NCBI GenBank assembly: GCA_003550325.1
Contig: QKWP01000417.1
Location: 80,708-144,707 of the forward strand
Length of the DNA: 64,000 bases
From: Gigaspora rosea
Lineage: Eukaryota > Glomeromycota > Glomeromycetes > Diversisporales > Gigasporaceae
Direction: 5' to 3'
Positions 11,211-21,600 of the stretch are shown one piece after another. The position numbers were made by a program, and so were the translations under genes. A model generated the notes under the pieces. The model did no database searches, was not told the origin of the DNA, and saw only the letters and a program-made list of their open reading frames with translations. Each line of letters begins with the position of its first letter. Position 1 is the first letter of the stretch.

Positions 11211-12265
11211 TATAAAAAAAAAAAATATTGAGGAAATGTTTGAGAAGTGTAGAGAAAAAAAATATATCGAAAGAAATATTTAAGAAGAAAAAAGGTAGAT
11301 TATAAGTATTCAAAAGAAAAAAAAGAGTTTGGTTTAGTAACGAAAAAAAAGAGTTTGGTTTAGTGACGAAAAAAAAATTGAAGTTGCAGAAAAAAAATTC
11401 GTAGAAAAAAGGCTTAACTTTTATAGATTTCATTTGATCTCCGATTTTGTATGCAACTGTATTGTTTGCAATTTTGTTTAAAACTTTGACATAGTTGAAA
11501 CTTATGGCAGAGATATTATACAGTCATCATATTTGTGATCAATTCGTGATCACGGGATATACATTCGAAATCCTAAGGTGGCATCAAGAAAAACCTGATT
11601 TTATACATTCTGCAGTAATCGATCGGGTCTATGATTAATTAAGTTCATCTTATGCAATTGATCGAATCTTACACAATCAAGACAATCAAAAGTTAGACAA
11701 ATCGTGTAAAAAAATTAAACAATTAACAAAATTTAATTTAATCCTGCATAATACTGTAATAGTTCTAATGTTGTCAAATTTTTTATTACACAATGCAAAA
11801 TTTTTAATATGCCGAAAACAATAGTTTTTTTTTATTTGCTGAAACAAGTGATTTAATTATGTATTGTTCGCAAATAAGAACTAAATTATTTTAATATATT
11901 GTTAATATGTTTTGTCATTAGGGACTAATTATTACGCTTTGCAAAATGATATGCTTTTGTTCAAATTTTTATCGCATACTTGATTGTTATCTGATTGCAT
12001 GATTGTAAAAAATTGTAAAGTATATTTTTTTGCTAAAAATTCAATATAAATTTTCATTGACTATATTTATGTTTACTAAAAAATATTGCGAAGCAATCGG
12101 TCAACAATCAGGTGATTGTTCAAGCGATTGTCAGTGATCTATCAATTTGAAACAATTTGCAATAATCAAATCATGTATTATTCGTATTTTTTGAAGTTGA
12201 TTTTTGAAATAGTTGCTCTTTGTATTGTTATTTTATAATACTGAACAAAAATATTCAATATTGAA
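11211..12265. promoter_or_regulatory. intergenic region between two divergent genes
   Basis: About 1.05 kb of AT-rich sequence separates the start of the minus-strand gene from the repeats upstream of the transposase. Short words such as GATTGTT/AACAATC and GTGATC/GATCAC recur in both orientations around 11530-11570 and 12100-12170. It would have to carry both promoters; no specific site can be assigned. Confidence 0.35.
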
Positions 12266-12540
12266 TTGTATAAAAATCATCAATTTTTGTTTAAAAAAAT
12301 TGTATAAAAATCATCAATTTTCGTTTAGAAAAATTGTATAAAAATCATCAATTTTCGTTTAGAAAAATTGTATAAAAATCATCAATTTTCGTTTAAAAAA
12401 AATTGTATAAAAATCATCAATTTTCCTTTAGAAAAAATTGTATAAAAATCATCAATTTTCGTTTAGAAAAAATTGTATAAAAATCATCAATTTTCATTTA
12501 GAAAAATTTGTATAAAAATCATCAATTTTCGTTTAGAAAA
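12266..12540. repeat. ~34-bp tandem repeat (8-9 units) upstream of the transposase
   Basis: Units of AAATTGTATAAAAATCATCA followed by ATTTTCGTTTAGAA run head to tail and end about 45 bp before the transposase ATG. Each unit has AAATTG and CAATTT as a small inverted pair. Such arrays in CACTA/CMC-type transposons can be binding sites for the element's own protein; that role is inferred. Confidence 0.9.
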
Positions 12541-12583
12541 AAGCTATTGTCTTTTGCAAATTCTATCTTTATTAATTATTAAA

Positions 12584-15500
12584 ATGCCATCAAGAAAATG
12601 ATCGCTTTCGTCTTTATTAAATGAAGAAGGTGTATCCAAACCACCACGAAAAAATACAAAACAAAGAAGAAAGGTTATATGTAATTGCGATAAGTGCAAT
12701 GGATCGCTTGTCAATTATAGAACGAAAGTTGATCATGAAAGTAGAATACAACAACTACCAAAAAGACAAAGTTCGGCATTATCATCACAAGAACAAGAAG
12801 AATGGGTGGTCCAAGTTCTTCACAAGATTTAATGGAAGAAATTGAAGAAATTGAAGAAGTTACTGACACTCTAGTGTCTGATGTAAACGAATATATTTTT
12901 AAGCCCAGAGTCAGAAATCCGGCGTTAAATAGGGTTATGTCTTTTAATGTTGATTACGAACATTCAGCAGGTGAAGAGTTTGGTTCAAATTCGGCAGGTG
13001 AAAAGTTTGGTTCAAATTCGGCAGTTGAAGATGAGTTTGATGAAACACTTGATGTGTATACTGAAGATGACAACTTTTCTGAAACTAGCACTGAATCTGA
13101 TGAAAGTTCTGACGATAGCGATAATGTTTTCGAAGACTATTCGGCCCCCGATTTTGAAATGCCACGAGAACCCAAAAATGTACATAATGACAATCGATTT
13201 ATATGGATACTTTTATGGATCATGAACTTCAAAATACAGTATATATATCGGAAGGTACAATTGAAGCGCTTCTAAAGTTTATGAAGTTAGTACTAATTGT
13301 AGTTGGTGGTATTAAATTTAACAACTTTACTACATCCAAGTATAAAGTAAACAAAGCACTTGGATTGTTTAACGAATTTATTAGTTTTGTGTCATGTCCT
13401 AAATGTTATAAACTATACAAGGAGGAAGAAGTGATAAAGTTTAAGCATAATAACCAGATGTCGATTATGAGTTGTACCCATATAGAATTTCCTAATTCGA
13501 AAATTGGAAAAAACAAGATTTGCGGCACCAATTTGTCAACGCAATCTAAGTTGTTAGATGGAAAGATCGTAAATTGACCAGAGTTGATTTTTCCTTACAG
13601 CCCAATTAGATACCAATTGGATAACATGTACCAGCGTCCAGGTTTTGAGAATAGTCTTCGGCATTGGGTAAATCGGTCAAGCTTCGATGATATTTTATGC
13701 GATATTTATGATGGTGAAATTTGGAAAACCTTTAAAGATGAACTATTCGGCAAAGATTCGGCACTATTTTTCTGTAATGAAAAGGCGGATTCACATTTGG
13801 GATTGATAGTAAACCTTGATTAGTTTCAACCATTCGATGGTATATCGCATAGTACTGGTGTATTATATGCATCCATTGTGAATCTGCCACGTGACATTCG
13901 ATTTAAGCATGAAAATATGTTAGTTTTAGGCATATTACCTGGGCCAGATGAAGTGAGTTTGCATAAAATAAACCATTATCTTTCCCCAGTTGTTGACGAA
14001 TTAGAGTACCTTTGGCGTGGTGTGGCACTAAATTCAATGCTAAGTTTTTAGAAGGAAGAACGATTCGTGCTGCTTTGATACTAATTTCATGTGATATTCT
14101 AGCTGCTCGAAAGTTATGTGGGCATATATCGGCATTAGTATCATGTCATCATTGCGAGAAAAGTGCTAATTACGTTAACTGACATTTTAATTTCGGCGGT
14201 ATGCAAAATATGGATGAATGGTTCATTCAAAAAGATTTAGCAGTACATCAGAAAAAGGCTCTTGAATGGTGACATTGTAGTTCTGATGCTGAAAGAAAGC
14301 GTTTTGTTAAAGACAATAAAGTTTAATGGTGAGAATTACTTTGTCTAATTATTTTAATCCTATTCGTCATGTTATCGTTGATCCTATGCATTGCCTTTTT
14401 TTGGGTATTGCTAAGTGGATTGTTAAGTGAATATGGATCGACGAAGGCATATTGACCCAAAATATGCTTATACAAATTCAATCCAAGGTGAATAGGATCC
14501 AAGTTCCATCAGATATCAGCTGGATTCCTGGGAATGTGAGCAGTGGAGATGGATTTTCGAATTTTATAGCTGATCAGTGGCAAAATTTTTTTACAATTTA
14601 TGCTACTGCTGTTCTCTGGGAACACCTTTTGAATGATGATCGGCAAATTTTAACACAATTTGTAAAAATTTGCCAGATATTAGTATCCAGAATAATGGAG
14701 CGCGACCTAATGAATGAAGCTCACGAAAGGTTGATCAATTTGATAAAACTTATAGAAAGAAAATATGGGCCTTAAAAAATTACTCCTAATCTACATCTTT
14801 CGCTACATTTATGTGAATGTGCACAGGATTATGGTCCACTATATTCCTTTTGGTGTTTTTCATTCGAAAGAAAGAATGGAATATTAGGGTCTTTGCCGAA
14901 TAGCAATCGAAAAATAGAACCTGAATTAATGCGAAGACTAATGAATGATAGTCGCATTGTTAGCTTAACAGCTGCATCTGAAGTGGAAGGACTGGAATTG
15001 TTGCCAAATCGATCAGAAGTAGTGTCACTTTCGGATACAAATCAGTTTTCTTCTGATGAAATGTGTAGGTTTTTATTTAATACGTATAATATTCAAGAAT
15101 CGGTTATTACTGGTTCGGAATGATTTCCTGCGAGTTATTACCACCTCAACGGCAAAAGTTAATAATTCCTGCTGATTTATTGGACTTGCTAGTAGAATAT
15201 TATACTGTGACTTATGAAAATTTGAGTTTTAGAAAACCTTTTGCTGACAATCTTGATGACTCAATTATTGTTCTTAACCGGGCGGACCAATATGGAAGAT
15301 GCAAAATAGGATCGGAAATATTTGGTTCTGACATGTCTTCTCGGCATGTTAAAAGTTTTTTGTTTTGGCCGGTTTGTGAATCAAGATGGAAGTATTGATT
15401 TGTATCCCAGACAAGTCCAATATTTCATTAGTCATTCAGTAAATCTGCCGAATAGGTTTATTGAACACAAATTGGCATACATCAAATGTTATAAGCCTGT

Positions 15501-15591
15501 AAGTTCAGCGGTAACTCGATTTCATTTTAGCAGCAATGATGATGCCGAAACATGTAATGTCGAACTTTGGGACACTCAATTTTATCCGATT
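12584..15591 (+). pseudogene. tnp2/Plavaka-like (CMC superfamily) transposase, broken and cut by a gap
   Basis: The reading begins at the ATG at 12584 and meets TGA after five codons. Soon after is CNCDKCNGSLVNYRT, the Cys-rich N-terminal finger typical of fungal Plavaka-type transposases, then an acidic region (12850-13200). The catalytic part includes FQPFDGISHSTG, IVNLPRDIRFKHENMLVLG, ILPGPDEVSLHKINHYLSPV, VDPMHCLFLGIAKWIVK (catalytic Asp context) and, near 14850, FWCFSFERKNG (Glu context), all in the expected order. These proteins cut and paste the element through a DDE active site. The frame is interrupted by several stops (for example TAG near 13822, TGA near 14178, 14270 and 14428, TAA near 14773) and by frameshifts. 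The C-terminus after about 14900 is still partly open and enters 919 Ns. No TIR could be placed with confidence. Confidence 0.85.
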
Positions 15592-16510
15592 NNNNNNNNN
15601 NNNNNNNNNNNNNNNNNNNNNNNNNNNNNNNNNNNNNNNNNNNNNNNNNNNNNNNNNNNNNNNNNNNNNNNNNNNNNNNNNNNNNNNNNNNNNNNNNNNN
15701 NNNNNNNNNNNNNNNNNNNNNNNNNNNNNNNNNNNNNNNNNNNNNNNNNNNNNNNNNNNNNNNNNNNNNNNNNNNNNNNNNNNNNNNNNNNNNNNNNNNN
15801 NNNNNNNNNNNNNNNNNNNNNNNNNNNNNNNNNNNNNNNNNNNNNNNNNNNNNNNNNNNNNNNNNNNNNNNNNNNNNNNNNNNNNNNNNNNNNNNNNNNN
15901 NNNNNNNNNNNNNNNNNNNNNNNNNNNNNNNNNNNNNNNNNNNNNNNNNNNNNNNNNNNNNNNNNNNNNNNNNNNNNNNNNNNNNNNNNNNNNNNNNNNN
16001 NNNNNNNNNNNNNNNNNNNNNNNNNNNNNNNNNNNNNNNNNNNNNNNNNNNNNNNNNNNNNNNNNNNNNNNNNNNNNNNNNNNNNNNNNNNNNNNNNNNN
16101 NNNNNNNNNNNNNNNNNNNNNNNNNNNNNNNNNNNNNNNNNNNNNNNNNNNNNNNNNNNNNNNNNNNNNNNNNNNNNNNNNNNNNNNNNNNNNNNNNNNN
16201 NNNNNNNNNNNNNNNNNNNNNNNNNNNNNNNNNNNNNNNNNNNNNNNNNNNNNNNNNNNNNNNNNNNNNNNNNNNNNNNNNNNNNNNNNNNNNNNNNNNN
16301 NNNNNNNNNNNNNNNNNNNNNNNNNNNNNNNNNNNNNNNNNNNNNNNNNNNNNNNNNNNNNNNNNNNNNNNNNNNNNNNNNNNNNNNNNNNNNNNNNNNN
16401 NNNNNNNNNNNNNNNNNNNNNNNNNNNNNNNNNNNNNNNNNNNNNNNNNNNNNNNNNNNNNNNNNNNNNNNNNNNNNNNNNNNNNNNNNNNNNNNNNNNN
16501 NNNNNNNNNN
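15592..16510. other. assembly gap (919 N)
   Basis: A run of N removes the end of the transposase and probably the right terminus of that transposon. Open frames reported across it have no meaning. Confidence 1.
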
Positions 16511-17186
16511 AAATTTTTAGGAATTTTAGATAAAATTTTATTAAGTCGTATTTAGCATTTTTGATCAAAAAAATGAAAATTAAAAAATTTTATATTAGGT
16601 CGATGCATTTTAAACACCTATTATAAATAATAGTTGGTTTTAAAATATGTCATTCTCCATACCTAACGGCATATAGAATTAAATTTTCATAGAGCAATTC
16701 AAAAAATTTCTTATAAAATTTTTGAGTTTAATTAAAATTTTTAACAAATAAAAAGTTGCAATTTTCATACCTTAAAATTCAATATAGTTGAACATTATAA
16801 AATTTTTATTAAAAATCTCCCAAAATAAAGTATTTAAGTATTTATTATTTAATATATATATTATTATTTTTTTAAGCTATTCTAATGCAAATTTTATAAT
16901 GTTCTACTATATCGAATTTTAAGGTACGAAACTTGCAACTTTTTATTTGTCAAAAATTTTAATTAAACTCAAAAATTTTATGAAAAATTTTTTGAATTGC
17001 TCTATGAAAATTTAATCCCATATGCCGTTAGGTATGGAGAATGACATATTTTAAAACCAAATATTATTTATAATAGGGTTTTAAAATGCATCAACCTAAT
17101 ATAAAATTTTTTAATTTTCATTTTTTTGATCAAAAATGCTAAATATGAATTAATAAAATTTTATCTAAAATTTCTAAAAATTTTAG
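16511..17186. repeat. large foldback (inverted repeat arms ~300 bp, loop ~80 bp)
   Basis: The arm from 16511 to about 16810 pairs with about 16885-17186. Examples are GTCATTCTCCATACCTAACG against CGTTAGGTATGGAGAATGAC, and ACCTTAAAATTC near 16780 against GAATTTTAAGGT near 16915. The left arm starts in the N gap, so the true outer end is unknown. No coding frame. Confidence 0.9.
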
Positions 17187-17467
17187 AGTATATGCAAATC
17201 GTTATTCTGTACAACTTTATTTACTATGCCAAGTTTAATTTTCTCATTAAAAAAAAAGTTGTATATATGGCTATGATCGTCAGTAGGTAACGTGATTATC
17301 AAAATTCCGGTGATCAATGTCAGGGGAGTGTATATGGCCAAATTTGATATTTTTATTATATATAGCCAAATTGGCACATGCACATTTACCAAATTACTTT
17401 AACTGATAGTCACGCCAGTTAATCGGAGATCATCTGTAGTATAATGTGATGCAAATCACATGTGAAA
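17187..17467. other. non-coding spacer
   Basis: No gene is supported. It contains GCCAAATTTGATAT-like words related to the tandem repeat at 17861-17985. Confidence 0.4.
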
Positions 17468-17855
17468 ATCACTATAGTGTGAATATGGCATGCATATATA
17501 TAAAAATATTTTTTACTAAGTTAACGATATATTCCCACTAATTGAAAGTTGTAGAGCTCATCGAGACGCATATAACAGTAGTTAAATCATCCAAATCGGC
17601 CTAGCTGATGGCAAGATATTATTGAAAAACGATTGGACGACTATATAAAGTCTCTATGTAATTTACATAGAAATTTTATATAGTCATCCAATCGTTTTTT
17701 GATGATATCTTGCTATTCACTAAGCCGATTTGGATGATCTAACCACCATTAGATGCGTATTGACGAGCTCTACAACTTTCAATTAGTGGGAATATATCGT
17801 TAACTTAGTAAAAATATTTTTATATGTATGCACACCACATTCACACTATAGTGAT
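17468..17855. repeat. 388-bp near-perfect palindrome
   Basis: ATCACTATAGTGTGAA at the left end matches TTCACACTATAGTGAT at the right, and the match continues inward (TTAACGATATATTCCCACTA with its complement, and ATCCAATCGTTTTTTGAT near the centre at about 17661). It also carries a CTCATCGAGACGC / GAGCTC core related to the hairpin module seen elsewhere in the window. Confidence 0.9.
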
Positions 17856-17860
17856 ATATA

Positions 17861-17985
17861 GGGCGGCCAAATTTAGTATATATAAGGCAGCCAAATTTAG
17901 TATATATAGGCAGCCAAATTTAGTATACATAGGGCGGCCAAATTGCTTGTTTTTATAATATATATAGGGCAGCCAAATTTCATAT
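17861..17985. repeat. ~25-bp tandem repeat (5 units)
   Basis: Units of GGCAGCCAAATTTAGTATAT with small variations, the fourth interrupted. Confidence 0.9.
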
Positions 17986-18264
17986 TTAATTATAAAAATA
18001 CTATAACTTCAACCAGCTATAACTTTTTTATAAATAGATTTAAAAAAAATTAAAAACTATCGAAGTCTTTAGCTTGTTTTGATTTAACATTTTAAGATAG
18101 TATTTTTTGGTTACTATTTTTTTTGAAGAAGGATTAGCAATTTGAATGTTATCAATTTTATTTGTCGGGACTAGGTTGTTTGCACCGTATAATTATTATA
18201 TTCACAAAATCATACTTTTTGAACGTTTTACAGGTTTTTGCAAGTTTTCACAAGTTTTTGCAAT
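17986..18264. other. AT-rich spacer, nothing recognised
   Basis: No coding, RNA or mobile feature could be supported here. Confidence 0.4.
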
Positions 18265-18374
18265 TTAATATAAAATTTTTTTTTTAATTAAATTGCCTGT
18301 CTTGGGACTTAGGAATTTTATTCAAGATATTAGGGCCATCGATATCCTCTAGGGGAATACCGGCATTTGTTACA

Positions 18375-18620
18375 TATACAAGAATATATCTAGCCACACA
18401 TACACTTTTGGTGTCTAATTTAAGTAGTTCACCCAAGGGTTCCACTCTAGCTGCCATACCTGCAACCCAACTACGGAAATTGCCTATTTAAACCCTCTAA
18501 TCCCAGATGAGGATACATCTAGCCACACGTACACTTTTAGTGTCTAATTTAAGTGGTCCGTCCAAGGGTTCCACACTAGCTGCCATACCTGCAAACCGAC
18601 TGCGGGAATTGCCTATTTAA
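18375..18620. repeat. two ~130-bp direct repeats inside the retroposon
   Basis: The segment beginning ATCTAGCCACACATACACTT and ending GGAAATTGCCTATTTAAAC is repeated about 130 bp later with about 10% differences. Confidence 0.85.
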
Positions 18621-19354
18621 ACTATCTGATCCATGTTCCGCCTGCCAACCCATCTTGTATCACCAGAACAGGCCCATTACATAAGTCAGTCAGCGTTCCA
18701 GATACTTATCCACTGCCTGAGGACCCAGCTAAGTATTCCCGGTCTTGTTATCCTTGACAGAAGACTTAGTAGAGTGGTACCTGTCCTATATCAGGTATTC
18801 ATCTACACTTCGGTACTTATCGCTATGACCGAGACCAACACTTGCGAGACAGGGTTACCCCTGTCCTCTTACCAATACCTACTCTGCTCTTGTGAGGTTC
18901 GCTCCAACCCCGGTATCCATCATCACTTTCCTACCGGTCCTTTACCAGTTTTCCCAGACTTCCAATCCAGTTGGCCCGGAAAGGTTGATCTACCCGGCAT
19001 TAGGTGCTATCATGATTTTTCTCCTCCTAGTACCTACTTCTATAACATAGGTCCTTTTCCTCTGGTACCCGATCCGGCAGCCAGGTTGGTAGACCTTGTC
19101 ACTGAGATCAACGTCCGGTACTTCAGCTCTGGTCCAATATTCCATTTTGGTAGCACCGTCAAAGATCTTTGCTACCTCCTTACTCGGGTTTTGCCAAATG
19201 TGTTTCTGTTTTCCCAGTTCCTTGGATTTGTCTGTATCATGAGATACAATTTCGCCCAAAAGCTCCCATTCGAGATAGTAACCAAGAACTACAGGTAATG
19301 TACCCAACCGATCAACAGGAAACAGTTACCGGAACACAGGTCTATTTTTTCAAA

Positions 19355-19432
19355 GCATCGTCAGTGGGATTTGAACCCTAAACCTGCCACTTGGAGGTGA
19401 CAACTTACCAACTTCTCTAAGTCGCAACACCC
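19355..19432 (-). ncRNA. tRNA-like sequence with Pol III A and B boxes
   Basis: Read on the minus strand, TAGAGAAGTTGG (19419-19408) fits the A-box consensus TRGCNNAGYNGG at all but one fixed base, and GGTTCAAATCC (19377-19367) fits the B box. A four-base anticodon-arm-like pairing (ACCT/AGGT) lies between. The acceptor ends do not pair well, so this is a tRNA-derived promoter or a degenerate tRNA rather than a working tRNA gene. Confidence 0.5.
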
Positions 19433-20562
19433 TTAATATAAAATTTTATTTTTTATTTATTATCATTATATATAATATTTTAAATTATTCACAATTTAAT
19501 ATAAAATTTTATTTTTTTTATTTAAAAACCCAAAAAAAATAAAAAAATAAAAACAAAAAAAAATAAACTGTAATATTCCTTATATTTGCTAATATTTACT
19601 TATATTCGCTTATATTCGCTTATATTTCTCATATTTGCTATTTCTTGAAAAGTACCAGAAAAGGGATCATCTAAAGCCATGTACCCACGTGACATTTTCG
19701 TGTAAATCGACCAAACGGAGTTGCGAAATTTTGTATACACGGATCAGCCCAAAGAAGTCAAAAAACAAAAAAAACACAAGAATATAAAAACGGTATTCTA
19801 AACCTATCTTGGGCCATTAATAAAAAATGTCGGAAAGATAATTTTACCTATATTGGTTCTAACCCTAACCCTGACCCTAATGCTAAATAGTCTGATACGA
19901 ATTTTAACTAAATTTTCAAAAAATCACATGGGTACATGGTTTTAGCCATCCCTTGGAAAAGTTAAAATAGGAGGTATTCTTGTCATTTTCTTGCAAAGTT
20001 TCAAAAGAAGTAAGGAATAAATAAAATAAAATAAAAGTAAAAAAATAAGTAAAAAAAAACAAACAAAAAACAAAAAACAAAAACAAAAAAAATAAACTAT
20101 TATATTTGCTTATATTTGCTTATATTCGATTAAATTTGTTCATATTCATGACTTTTTGCAATGTGCTCTTTTAAAGTACCAAAAAAGTCAAATCGTTTTC
20201 TTGCAAAGTTCTGAAAGAAGTAAAGGATAAATAAAATAAAATAAAATTAAAAAAATAAGTAAAAAAAAAGAAAACAAACAAAAAACAAAAATGTAAGCAA
20301 ACTAAATAAAAAAATCAACAAAGCCCCAAATCTCTATTTCGAGTTTGTATTTTTGCAATTCAGAAATCGTCGAAGGCTTTTGCAAAGTGCCAAAATAAAA
20401 TAAATTAATAAAAATAAAAAAAACAAAAACAAAAATATGAAACGAAAAAATAAATAAAATGAAATCTTGCAAAAACTTGCAAAAACTTGCAAAAACTTGC
20501 GTTCTTGAACCTTTGAAATTGCTAAAGAAAGTAGTTGTGTGTTCTTGCAAAGTGTCGAAAGG
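19433..20562. repeat. low-complexity dispersed repeat (TTGCAAAG / ATAAAATAAAA units)
   Basis: Units containing TCTTGCAAAGT..GAAAGAAGTAA followed by (A)n-rich AAATAAAATAAAATAAAA and TTATATTTGCTTATATTCG recur near 19540-19630, 19985-20140 and 20195-20300. A run of ACTTGCAAAA occurs near 20465-20500. No gene; frames here are compositional. Confidence 0.65.
19860..19881 (-). repeat. interstitial CCCTAA telomere-like repeat
   Basis: TAACCCTAACCCTGACCCTA is present, about three imperfect units of the TTAGGG complement. Confidence 0.6.
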
Positions 20563-20570
20563 CTGAGTTG

Positions 20571-20837
20571 TAGAGTTCCGCAATTTGATTTGATCTTCAA
20601 ATATTTGAATCAAATATTTGATCAAATTCAAATTCAAATTTGACTATATTTGATTTGATCAAATTCAAATATGGCCAAATTTGATTTGATTTGATAAATA
20701 TTTGATTTGATTTGAAAATTACTATTAAAAATTCAAATTCAAATATGAATCAAATCAAATTCAAATCAGAGTCAATTTGATTTGATCAAATTCAAATTGA
20801 TCCAATATTTGATTTGATTTGAATTTGAGAAACACTA
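20571..20837. mobile_element. hAT-type MITE built of CAAAT/ATTTG words (copy A)
   Basis: Its termini are TAGAGTTCCGCAA and, in complement, TAGTGTTTCTCAA. It is flanked by CTGAGTTG (20563-20570) and CTGAGCTG (20838-20845), an 8-bp duplication with one mismatch. Almost the entire interior is made of CAAATC, GATTTG, AAATTC and GAATTT words. It is an inverted-orientation relative of the element at 54433-54876. No coding capacity. Confidence 0.8.
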
Positions 20838-20845
20838 CTGAGCTG

Positions 20846-21600
20846 GCTTGTGCAAAGTACTGAAAGTTATTGAATTCCTTGCAAAGTGCTAGTGGTAAAG
20901 TGTAAAAATAAAATAAAAAAATTAAAAAATAAAAAAAAATAGAAATAAAAAAAAAACAAAACAAAACTAAAAAAAATGAAACGAAACTAAACAAAACAAA
21001 AGGAAAATGAAAAAACAATGTAAAATTGATAGAAGATTTAAATTATAAACAAAAAAAATATACAAAAATCTAATTTGATCTTATACTACAAAAATTGAAA
21101 ATCATCGAACCATTTTGAAAATATTAGTCAAATGCATTCTTTATATGATCCAGGTTACAGATCATCCTAAAATATTTCGAATGTATTTGGAATATTAAAA
21201 ATAAAAAAGAAAAAGAAGTAAAAGGAAGAGAGGGGTAAAAGGAAAGGGAGTAAAAAGGGAGAGGTGTAAAAAGAAAGAGAGGATAAAAATTGCTCAAAAT
21301 GGCTTTTTTTTTTTTAAGTTTTTGGCACATTTTGTAGAATATATTTTATAATCCTTGGTAGCTTATGGATCAAATGGGCTTAAGAGATTTTGAACTTTTT
21401 TTTTTTTACCCAGTGATTTGGGTTGAAATTTTTGTGACAGGTATGTAATCGTTAAAGATTATATATTGTTTCAAATAATTATATATATTGATTTTTATCC
21501 AATTAATCGATATATAATGATATTTTATAATTAATAATATAAAACGATTAAGTGCTATATATTGATCAATATCTATATATAAAATTTGCTGATGACAAGC
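20846..21600. other. low-complexity AT-rich region, no gene
   Basis: A/T homopolymer-rich sequence, including a GGGAG/AAAGGA-rich patch at 21215-21285 and a possible repeat end (AAATTTGCTGATGAC near 21580) shared in inverted form with 6615-6655. Confidence 0.45.

Larger units (their letters stand above)
18280..19432 (-). mobile_element. probable tRNA-headed retroposon (long SINE-like), 1.15 kb
   Basis: On the minus strand the block starts at 19432 with a tRNA-like head and ends near 18280 in a short A-rich tail (T run 18276-18285 on the plus strand). It is flanked by a perfect 15-bp direct repeat, TTAATATAAAATTTT, at 18265-18279 and 19433-19447. Its base composition is far richer in G+C than its neighbours, consistent with insertion of a foreign unit. 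The body holds an internal duplication (18375-18620). A frame of 105 residues on the minus strand (18990-19307) and one of 221 on the plus strand (18633-19298) match nothing I recognise. A third copy of the flanking word near 19497 means the direct repeat could partly reflect local repetition. Confidence 0.6.

Noticed and set aside
12266..12540. CRISPR-like array
   Set aside because: Units are contiguous without unique spacers, and all other content is eukaryotic.
8295..15591. TGA read as Trp (alternative genetic code)
   Set aside because: Several TGA codons fall where Trp fits, but TAA and TAG stops and frameshifts occur in the same genes and TGG is used for Trp nearby; deamination explains it more simply.
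15322..16568. Long frames across the first N run
   Set aside because: They exist only because N codons contain no stops.
18633..19298. 221-residue plus-strand protein
   Set aside because: It lies antisense in the tRNA-headed retroposon, has no recognisable domain, and long frames are expected at this higher G+C.
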